Below, piece after piece: positions 31,603 through 41,700 of a DNA stretch of 64,000 nt; position 1 is the first letter of the stretch, and each line of letters opens with the position of its first letter. The notes under the pieces were generated by a model that was not told where the DNA came from, ran no database searches, and worked only from the letters and a program-made list of their open reading frames with translations. The translations under genes and the position numbers were made by a program. The DNA comes from Pleodorina starrii (taxonomy: Eukaryota; Chlorophyta; Chlorophyceae; Chlamydomonadales; Volvocaceae): positions 1,166,001 through 1,230,000 of the forward strand of contig BRXU01000006.1 in the NCBI GenBank assembly GCA_030267565.1. Reading direction: 5' to 3'.

Positions 31603-34600
31603 ACGAACGCGCCGCTCGTCGGTCTGCAGCCGAGCCAGCCCTTCGTTGCTGAGTCGAGCTGACCTGACGGCTGGCATGAGCCGCTGAGCCGAGCTGACCT
31701 GACGGCTGGCATGAGCCGCTGAGCCGAGCTGACCTGACGGCTGGCATGAGCCGCTGAGCCGAGCTGACCTGACGGCTGGCATGAGCCGCTGAGTCGAGCT
31801 GACCTGACGGCTGGCATGAGCCGCTGAGTCGAGCTGACCTGACGGCTGGCATGAGCCGCTGAGCCGAGCTGACCTGACGGCTGGCATGAGCCGCTGAGCC
31901 GAGCTGACCTGACGGCTGGCATGAGCCGCTGAGTCGAGCTGACCTGACGGCTGGCATGAGCCGCTGAGTCGAGCTGACCTGACGGCTGGCATACTTTCGT
32001 TATTACATGCACGTGTGTGTTCGTCGAGTTCCATTGTCGCGACAGCGGCGGCGGCGCCCTTCGTTGCATTGCTTGCTCTGGATGCTTCGTATCGTCCTGC
32101 TCGCTCGGCGCGGGCCGTGCCCTCGCTGTCCGCCGCATCTTGGCCGCACCCTAGCTAGGACGAGGAGGACATCATTCGGGGAACGAAGGGGCCGCCGGCT
32201 GCATGCGGGCGTGGCTCTGCGGGAAAGGTAGTTGTGTGCGACGACGACTGCTGGGACAAGACACGGACGTACGGGGATATATGCAGGTGGCTGGCTGGCT
32301 GGCCGGCTGAGAGACACACGCCGAGCGAGCTGGGTGTCTTATTGGTTGATGGATGGAAGGTAAACTAACGCGAATTGCGCGGGCGGGCGGGCGCAGCGTG
32401 CGATGCAGTCCGAGGCCTCTTGATTCACTGCTGCGAGTGAGCGTGTACCGTAAATCCGAGTGAGCGGAATGTCGTACGTGCGTTGCGTGTGGAGGTTGCT
32501 GATCTGCTCGCCGCCGTCGGCGTTGACGTGACAACGCAGGAAGCGCCGGCGTGCGTGTTGCTGGTGCGTTATTATAGATAGGTTGCAGATATGCTCGCGC
32601 TTTGTTCGTCGTCAAACGAAGGGTTTAGGTTGAGGTGCGCGCGCGCGGTTCCGATCGATCGATGTATGCGGCGGGTGCGTGCGTGCGTGGGATATATAGA
32701 TGTTTCCGCCGCCCTTGCTTTGCTTGCTGTCCCCCCCCCCGCCCCCCCGGATGCCATCCAGAGAGGGAGCCGCTCACGCATGCAGCGGGCGGGCGGCGGA
32801 ACCTGCCTGATCCTGGACGGCGCGGCGGCCAGCCGCAACCGACATAATATGCGGCTGGATGCGCTTGCCCTTGACTTACTCTTACTCTTGACATCCTTAT
32901 CGATGCTGTTAGTTACGTTACCTTATCGATGCTGTCGGTCGGTCGGTCGGAGCAGTTGCTCGCGGGATCTCGTTTCCGTCCGTTGTCTTATTGGGGTCAT
33001 TCACGCCGTGGCTCGCCCGCCCCCGTCCCGCCGCCGGCCGCTTTGGTCGGCAGCGCTGGACGGAGGAGGTGGACCGGGCGGCCGGGCTGTGTATCCGTCC
33101 GTACTCGGTTGGTTGGTTGTTTGGTTGATTGGTTGGTTGGTTGGTTTTGACGTTCCGTCCGCCAACCAGCAGTTGGCCAGCACGCATGCTGCTCCCGCCG
33201 TACATGCGTGCTCGCTCTACGTAGGTTCGCCTACCTTCGGAAAGACGCCAATGGCGTTTCCTGACAAATCCGTAACTGCTATGTGGGGTCTTATGTACAG
33301 GTCGTGATATGTCTGGTGGGCTCTTATCTTACCAGGTGGTGTTGTTTCTGTGTTTTGCATCCGCGTGCCTGTCGGTGCGCGGCGATATACCGGTATACGG
33401 AGATAGTACGAGGGCGGTACGGGAACGAACTCGCCGCTCGCTCGTTTGTCCCTCAGGGTCGCATGGCTGGCACCGTCATGTACGTGGATCATTGAATCAT
33501 TGGACCATTGGTACATTTGATCATTGGTTCACGCATTGGTACATTGGATAGAACTGATGATACTGACGGATTGTGCTATCTGCTGCGCCGGCCGCCACCC
33601 ACGTAGCGACCCATACCGTGCGCGCGCGTCATCTATCACCAACGAGCGAGGAGGCTAAGCCTGTTCGCGGGCGGCATCGATAATAGCCCCCCCGCCTGCC
33701 ACCTGCCACCTGCTGCCTGCAGCAGAGTGCATAGGCGGTATGACGGACAGGGGTGCGTGCGCTGCAAGCAACGAACTTAGTTGCCACGCACCGGTTTCAG
33801 TTGTGGGGCTGCACATACAGCCGCTAGCGCCCACGCACCTTCAAAATCTCCTTGATGACTTGCTCAATCAATCAAGATAGCCTCTCTAGCTGCTCTCCTC
33901 TGTGTCCTCTTACTTATTACTTCATTCATTCACCGTTGTGACCATTCACCGTTGTGACCACCATTGTGACTGTTCGATCTTTCGCAACTGTCCGTCCAGG
34001 CGTTGCCCATACCGGTACATACGTGCGTTGGTGGTGCTACTGTCTGTGGGCTGCAGAGGTAGCTAGAGCCCTACGTACGTTCTTGTTCGTTCTGGGCGAA
34101 AGTCTCAACTGCAGCTCGGCGAGCCCGCCGTCCTCCACTTGTACGTGCGTGCGTGCGTGCGTATTTGAACACCCTCGCTCCACTCATCGATCAGCAGCTG
34201 ATCAGGTGCGGCAATGTCAGCAGATGCGGTGTTGCGTTGTGTTCTACAACATAACATGTTGTCGTATTTCGTGTGTGTACGACTCCATCCTGTATGTCAT
34301 CTATCGTCGGTCTATTATGATCGAGTGATGCGTGAGTGGATAAGAGGCGCCGCATTCAGACACACAGCACGTACGCCCGCCCGCCGCATGGCGGCCGCCG
34401 CCGGCGTACGTCTTACTACATGTGTATGTTTGTCTAGGCAAGCAGCAGACAGACGCGTGCGAGCGTTAAGACGAACGAACAACAGACATACCTATCCGAC
34501 GAACGACGGAATGCACGGACGGACAGACAGACATGCACAACTACCGACCGACCGAGGGATCGCCCTTAACTGATCACACGCACTACCACCACCACCACTA

Positions 34601-34984
34601 CTTTGTTTCCATTTCCTTGTTTCCACCACGTGCGTATGTGTGCTGGCTAGTGATGGGTTTGCATGGACACACCCCGACGACGACGACACGACCCCCCCAC
34701 ATGTATCCATACCTACAAATAAAGCCTCGCTCTCCTGCGTGCGTGGCGGCCGCACATACATCTTCGCACGCACGCAGTTAGGCGTATTGTTTCAGCGATT
34801 CTAGCACGCCCCCGCGTGAACACGCACGTCATTCGTTAGGGCAATACTGTGTTGAGCTTTGAAGCGCCCCCGTGGCGGCGGTTGCGATGGTACTGCCGCC
34901 ACGCGAGGACTCGGCAAGCGCGGACACAAGCGTGCCGGCAACAGCGGCAAGCAAAATTGCATTTCCGCTGAAGTGTCATCTCTC
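31603..34984. other. Intergenic region with no supportable gene
   Basis: 3.4 kb between the proposed GT49 stop and the tRNA. It opens with a 35-bp minisatellite (31648-31992) and continues as noncoding DNA with frequent GTAC/CGTAC motifs and short runs such as GGTTGGTT near 33110-33145. An open frame at 32591-33307 has no recognisable motif and unlike-coding composition. If the last GT49 exon is misplaced, part of this region could be its 3' UTR. Confidence 0.45.
31648..31992. repeat. 35-bp minisatellite, about 9.9 copies
   Basis: Head-to-tail copies of a 35-bp unit containing CGAGCTGACCTGACGGCTGG. Copies are identical except for one C/T site (GAGCCGAG or GAGTCGAG), which runs T C C C T T C C T T along the array. 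Because 35 is not a multiple of three, all three minus-strand frames stay open and give overlapping pseudo-ORFs. Confidence 0.95.
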
Positions 34985-35056
34985 GCGCCACTAGTCCAGT
35001 GGTGAGGATATTTGCCTTCCAAGCAAAAGAGCGGGGTTCGATTCCCCGGTGGCGCA
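34985..35056 (+). tRNA. tRNA-Gly (anticodon TCC)
   Basis: A 72-nt cloverleaf. The acceptor stem GCGCCAC pairs with GTGGCGC, with discriminator A at 35056. The A box TAGTCCAGTGG and B box GGTTCGATTCC are intact. The anticodon stem TTTGC/GCAAA holds the loop CTTCCAA, giving anticodon TCC, which reads GGA glycine codons. No intron and no encoded CCA, as expected for a eukaryotic nuclear tRNA. It stands alone between two protein genes and would be transcribed by RNA polymerase III. Confidence 0.95.
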
Positions 35057-35755
35057 ATGGATGACTTCATCATATCACCTTGGTTCGATGTTGTCCTTTG
35101 CACTCATTGCATATTCCCCGAAGGAATTGCCTGAGAGTTACGTCACTGAATGTGTGACCGGGAGATCACCTGTCCAATCCTATATTCGCAGAGGGCTGGG
35201 TGACCGATGGGGGCCCCGGTGTGGGACGAACAGCAGGCGATCGCATGGCTCTTTATTTAGCCGTGTCCCTGTTCCCTGCACTGGTACAACTCATCACGGT
35301 TGATTGTTCAACAATGATGTGTAATCTGAGTGAGACGGGGCCCAGACACGGAGGGGTGGGCTAAGCAACCCATCTTCGTGATAAATGCGGTCACCGCGGT
35401 AGTGGGCTGTACCCGCCGAACCAAGGGACATCCGTCTGCTCCCTTGACACACGCTAGGGCTTACGGTCCAGCGTAAACGTTCCGTTCCTTTCCTTTTTCC
35501 ATCGACCGCCGCTTCCCCATCGATGCCCACACGCACGCACTTCTGGCATCCCTGCGTGCATGCCCCCCCCCCCCCGCCAAGCAACCACAAAGCAGGTCAG
35601 CAGGTGGCCTTAGGTCCGTCTTCATCAGCCCCTCGAGCTCTACCCTCCGTCGTCTGCTGCAGGATGTATGCAGCTTATCGGTCGCCCAGCAGCCGCCTGC
35701 GTGCCGTGTATGTAGCCTCGTTAGTTGTTTGTTTCGCCTCCGTCAGAGAGCGGAG
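35057..35755. other. Intergenic region downstream of tRNA-Gly and of nirK
   Basis: About 700 bases holding the 3' flank of the plus-strand tRNA and the 3' flank of minus-strand nirK. No gene was seen. No TTACA (minus-strand TGTAA) polyadenylation motif was found just after the nirK stop, so the nirK 3' end is unplaced. Confidence 0.4.
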
Positions 35756-38700
35756 CTAGCCGTGAAGTTTGCATCCCGGGCAGGGGGTGGGCGTCTCCAA
35801 GCTGTCGTACAAGTCGCGGCGGCGGTCGTTGCCACGGGCGCGCACCTGCAAGACGGGCGGGGAGGGGCGCGTGCGTGCGTGCGTGCGTGCAGGCGCGCGA
35901 GTGCGTCCATGGAAAATATTTCACCACGCAAACAAAAATAATTAGAAACTTTTCATTTCATTTATTTCACACGTTTGTTTACTTCACCAACCCGCTGGAG
36001 ACCTTACAACGCTCGGATCCCTATATAGCCCCGTACGTACATTTCGTAATAAGCGCCGTACACGCGCGCGTTCGTCTGTATTTAGATACGGCGGTTTTAG
36101 ATGGAATTGGTTTCCAGAATAGACGGCGCGTCTATAATTGGATTTAGCATACGGTTTCTTGAGCCCTGCTGGACGGCCCCTGAATACGGACGGACCAGGA
36201 CGGACAGTTCGCTCGGGAGAAATGGCTGTGTCTCGCTCTCTCGATGCATGGCGAGCCCCCTGCTGGTTGTGCTAGCTTACTTGCACCCCGCCATCCCCCA
36301 TGCACCCCCCGCCCCGCCCGCCGTCCGTTCTACCTCGCGTTGCGCCACGCTACCGATCGATCGACTTGCTGCCCTGCTGCCCTGCGTTGTATCGTATCTC
36401 CTCGCTGCATGCGTACGGTATGTACGTACCTGCCTCCAGCAGCTCGTCCACCCACACCCAGCCAGCCACACGTACGTACGCACGTATGCATACGTACCGA
36501 CGTATCATCATGCGTATGTACGTTTCGTACATACATCCGTACATACGTACCCACCTTGAGGAATCCGACGCAGCCCTTGTCTACTCGGAAGATGGCGTGG
36601 TCCAGGAGGGTGTAGTTGCCGGGCACGGGCAGGCGCAGGTCAACCACACAGGAGCCTCCTGCGTGTACCGTAGACATACATACAGATGTCGTGTGGTGTC
36701 GTGTCGTGTGGTGTCGTGTCGTGTCGTGTCGAGCCGTGTCGTGTCGTGTTGTGTCGTGCCGTGTCGTGTCGAGCCGTGTCGTGTCGTGTGGTATCGTGTC
36801 GTGTATGTCGTATCGTGTGATTCATATAACATACGCACACGGCTGGCTAGGTCGGTTTGTGTCGGGTACGTACATACACGCACGCGCGAACGCAGGGAAT
36901 GAGCATGCAGCAGGGTGCATACCGTACATTTACGCAGGCGGGGTACGCGCACGCACGCAGGGTTGTTTCACGTTGCGTTAGTTCAAGACAGCCAGCGAGC
37001 CTGCCTCCCAGGTCCGAGCCCAGCCCTGCCAGCCACACAGCCACACAGCCACACAGCCACACAGGCAGCCAGGCAGCCAGGCAGCCAGGCAGCCAGGCAG
37101 CCAGGCAGCCAGGCAGCCAGGCAGTCAGGCAGTCAGGCAGCCAGGCAGCCAGGCAGCCAGGCAGCCAGGCAGTCAGGCAGCCAGGCAGCCAGGCAGCCAG
37201 GCAGCCAGGCAGCCAGGCAGCCAGGCAGCCAGGCAGCCAGGCAGCCAGGCAGCCAGGCAGCCAGGCAGCCAGGCAGCCAGGCAGCCAGGCAGCCAGGCAG
37301 CCAGGCAGCCAGGCAGCCAGGCAAGCAGGCTACGTACCCGGGGGCACGCACGTGGTCGTCACGTTCTGGGCGGGTGGAGAGGTCAGGTCACCGTCCCGGT
37401 GCAGCTGCGGTGCACACACACACACACACCAGCAGCCAGCAGCCGGCCAGCAAGCCATACACATGAACACACGCGAGCGAGGCAGCAAAGGTGGGATGTA
37501 TGGACGTCTTTGGGAGGATCAATAGTTCATCAGTTAGTTGTGGCGGCGGGCGGGGAACGAAAGTTGAGCATGCACGGCGCCTCAAGCACGCAGACGTACG
37601 TAACCATGCACAGTTGTAGTACATACATACAAAAACGACGCTCATGCATTGCTGCGGGGTCTGGGGTACGTAGATAGATAGTGCGCAACGCCGGCCATTG
37701 CCCCGTTTGGTCGCTAGTTTTCCGCTACCATACTCCTTGCTGTGCGTGCGGCACTAGACTACCGTACTTTTAGGCGTTTTAAGGTGCCCTTGGTCCATCT
37801 CCGGCTCGCCCGTTTTATTTTCTGGTTTGTTATTAATGCAGAGGACACGCACCTACCCCCACCCATGTAACAAACGCACACGCCGATACATAGAACGTGC
37901 GTACGATGGTATGCATGTACGTACATATGTACGGGCGCTGCTGGTTGCGTACGTGCATATGCCGTACGTACGTGCCGCACGCAGCCGTACTGGTGTGTAA
38001 CGCGTGCCCACCCGCCCGTCACCAACTCACCATGCATGCATGTTCTGACAATCTTTCCTGAAGCATGTGCCGCCGGCGCATCGCAACTAGCTCTAAACCA
38101 ACTATCTAACCGTGTCGTACTACACAATCCACACGCACCTCGCCCATCCATCCACTCCACCTACCCTAATCCTCCGTCTACTTGCCGCCATCCTCGATCG
38201 GTTCGCCCGCAAACAACAGAAGCCCGCAGAACGAAGGTAGGTTCAATTATTCACCCACCCACCCACCCACCCACCCACCCACCCACCCACCCACCCACCC
38301 ACCCACCCACCCACCCACCCACCCACCCACCCACCCACCCACCCACCCACCCACCCACCCACCCACCCACCCACCCACCCACCCACCCACCCACCCACCC
38401 ACCCACCCACCCACCCACCCACCCACCCACCCACCCACCCACCCACCCACCCACCCACCCACCCACCCACCCACCCACCCACCCACCCACCCACCCACCC
38501 ACCCACCCACCCACCCACCCACCCACCCACCCACCCACCCACCCACCCACCCACCCACCCACCCACCCACCCACCCACCCACCCACCCACCCACCCACCC
38601 ACCCACCCACCCACCCACCCACCCACCCACCCACCCACCCACCCACCCACCCACCCACCCACCCACCCACCCACCCACCCACCCACCCACCCACCCACCC

Positions 38701-41700
38701 ACCCACCCACCCACCCACCCACCCACCCACCCACCCACCCACCCACCCACCCACCCACCCACCCACCCACCCACCCACCCACCCACCCACCCACCCACCC
38801 ACCCACCCACCCACCCACCCAACAAGCCAACAAGCCAACCAACCGGACTACATACTCACTTTTACAAATGCGGTTCCGATGATGTGGAAAGCTGACGTCA
38901 GATTGGGCCCCGCATTGCCAAAGTAGATCCGCACGGAGTCGTCCTGATCCGCCAGCAGCGGCGCCACCTCCGTCAGCTGGCCCTGTACGGATGTACGGAC
39001 AGACGTAATAAGTACATGCAAATAGATGTGTTGTGTGCCGTGCGTTGAGTACTATACATTATCACTAATGATGATGTACTACATACGCCGCCGCCAAAGC
39101 GAGCATGAGCCCACACACCGTGTGCTCGCACATTCGTCGTACGTATGCCGCACGCGTGTCTCGATGATAACAGCGGCGTCGTCAAACTATTACGTATTCT
39201 GTTAAACATATGCATAAATAAACGACGAACCACCTGCGTGCGGTTCGCCCCTACGTGTCCATCCACGTGCCCATCCACGTGTCCACGTGCCCACGGGCCC
39301 ACGGGCCCACGGGCCCACGTGCCCACGTGCCCACGTGCCCACGTGCCCACGTGCCCACGGGCCCACGGGCCCACGTGTCCATCCACGTGCCCACGTGCCC
39401 ACGTACGTACCTGGGCTCCGTTGAGCACCACATACATGGGGGCCTCAGCAAGCCCCTGGAAGTAGCTGTGGTCGAGAAGGCCGGGGGTCTGCCGGCGGGG
39501 CGGAAGGCGGAAGGGCGCGTGGAGCGCAGGGCAGGGCAGGGCAGGGCAGCAGCGGGGCGGGGCAGAGAACGCGCGTAGGTAGGATGGAAGGATGGATGGA
39601 TGGATGGATGGATGGGCGGGGGAAACAAGTAAGATACCGCATAAGTGAAGGGACGGCAGGGGGGGGGGTAAGAAATTTTGTTTCAGACCCCACGCTAAAA
39701 ATGTTGGCGGACCCCCCCCAGACCACCCACCCACCCCTGCCGTACCGTACGACGCTGTACGGTTGTCATAAAAAGGACAAATTTACGCGTTTTTCGCAAA
39801 CCGCCATCGCAACTAGCGAATTCCTGTCATTTCGGTCATGAATATTTACTAACGTACGCGAATGCAAGTCCAGAGTGCCGACCGAGAGGTGTAATGTCTT
39901 TGTTTGTCCACTTCCAAACAAACGAACAAACCGTTTTATCCCAAAGTCAACTGCACGAAAAGAATGTCTCAACATGTCAAATGCATTTCAATCGACAGTA
40001 GTCAGGAAAGCGAGCTCGGGAAGTACTTGGCGGCATCGCTCCATGCCTTCCCGTCTGCGCGCCCTTGCTTGCACGCTGCGCTAGCGTGGTGCCTCTCCAA
40101 GTTTGCGTCGTTTATGTTCTCCGGAAGGAGGGCTTCGCACCCACGGAGGCATGGCACCTTCAGATGCGACACTCTAGCCGGGTTCCCGTAAGCACCACCA
40201 CCCGCACCCAAAGTATGCTCGTCCTTTCGGGGCTTCTTACATATTAGAGAAGATGTAGGTTTGTCGTTATCGTCCATAGCCGTCACTCGACATGTGCATG
40301 CACAAAGTTCCGACTTAACCCAGTACGCTATAGTGCCTCTGATATGCGGAAATGATAGATATGACATCAAGGACTTGCTTTGTGAAGTTAGTTTTACATT
40401 TTGAGCATTGCAGAAAAAGTTTGAAAGGGTATGGAAGAAAGTCTCCGAGACCCATACCCACCCACCCACCCCCCTGCCGTACAACCAACTTTGACAGGCC
40501 ATAACTTTTTATACCCAGGTCCAAATTCACTTCTGAAAGCATATTTGGACTCCTTATGCAAAAAGCTTTCGATTTCGAGCGTGGGGTATTTTTTTTTATT
40601 TCCTGCCCCCCCCCTGGGGACGGAGGCGGATTCATTTGGAACCCAGCAATACTTAACACTACCTACCGGTAGGTCATTAATGGTCACTGTGCGGTTATGG
40701 TCGTCATTACTGGTTTGATTAGGTCATTATTACCATTATTGGTCTTCACTTCTTGTTTGCCCACGTTTAGTAAAGGCCGCTACTCGCTCGTTTTAGCACA
40801 TACGTACTAGTGCGACGCCCCTCCGTTCCAGCTTGTTACATCCTGGTCTGCCGTACCTGCAGCCGTACATACCACCGCGCCGTACTCCATCCAGCCGGGG
40901 GTACATCTATCGCTACGTACTACTACATATCTCACTGACTACACCCGAAATCTATAAAACCAAAAACACCACGCACCTGCGTAGCCCCCCCCCCGCCCCC
41001 AGCCCACACACAGCACATACACACACACATACACAGCACGCACAGCACGCACAAACCCACGCACCCCGCTCTCCTCTGCGTAGATCTCGCTCTGTACGAC
41101 ATAGAACTCCTTGTCAACCGGGGGCAGCCCGCCCTCGGGCTCCACTATGAATAGGCCGTACCTGCCGTACCGTACGGCAACAACGAAATCTCATCGTACT
41201 GCAGGGACCGACGACGGCATACCATACATACATACCGGTACGACAAGTAAGCACGCACGTGCTCACGCGTGCCACGTACGGCTGCATACATGCACAACGC
41301 GCGCTGCAGACGGCGGCATTACCGTATCTTGTGCTGTACTGTACTGTACTCTGCCGTACTGTACTGTACTGTAGCCCCACATCGCATCGCTCGATCGTTA
41401 TATTACCTACCCAGCTACCTACCTACCTACCTACTGCATCAGCAGTAGCTAGGTAGTTATATTAGTTACAACATTACTCACATTCCGTTTGCGATGTGTG
41501 TGGGCAGCGGCGCGGCGGCACAGTGGTAGTTGAAGAGGCCCGGGGTGAGGAGCTTGAATGTGGCCACCTGCGTGGAGGCGTACGTAGTGCGTGCGTGCGT
41601 GCGTGTTCGAATTAAGATCCTGATTGTTATTGGAATCTGAAATATGGATTGAGATCCAGATCTAGATTCGCTGCTGGGGCTGCATGGGGCAGCAGCGCAC

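Noticed and set aside
38036..38926. Pro-Pro-Thr-His and Gly-Trp-Val-Gly repeat proteins in all frames
   Set aside because: They are translations of the perfect CCCA tetranucleotide inside a nirK intron; nirK exon 8 overlaps one end in the opposite direction.
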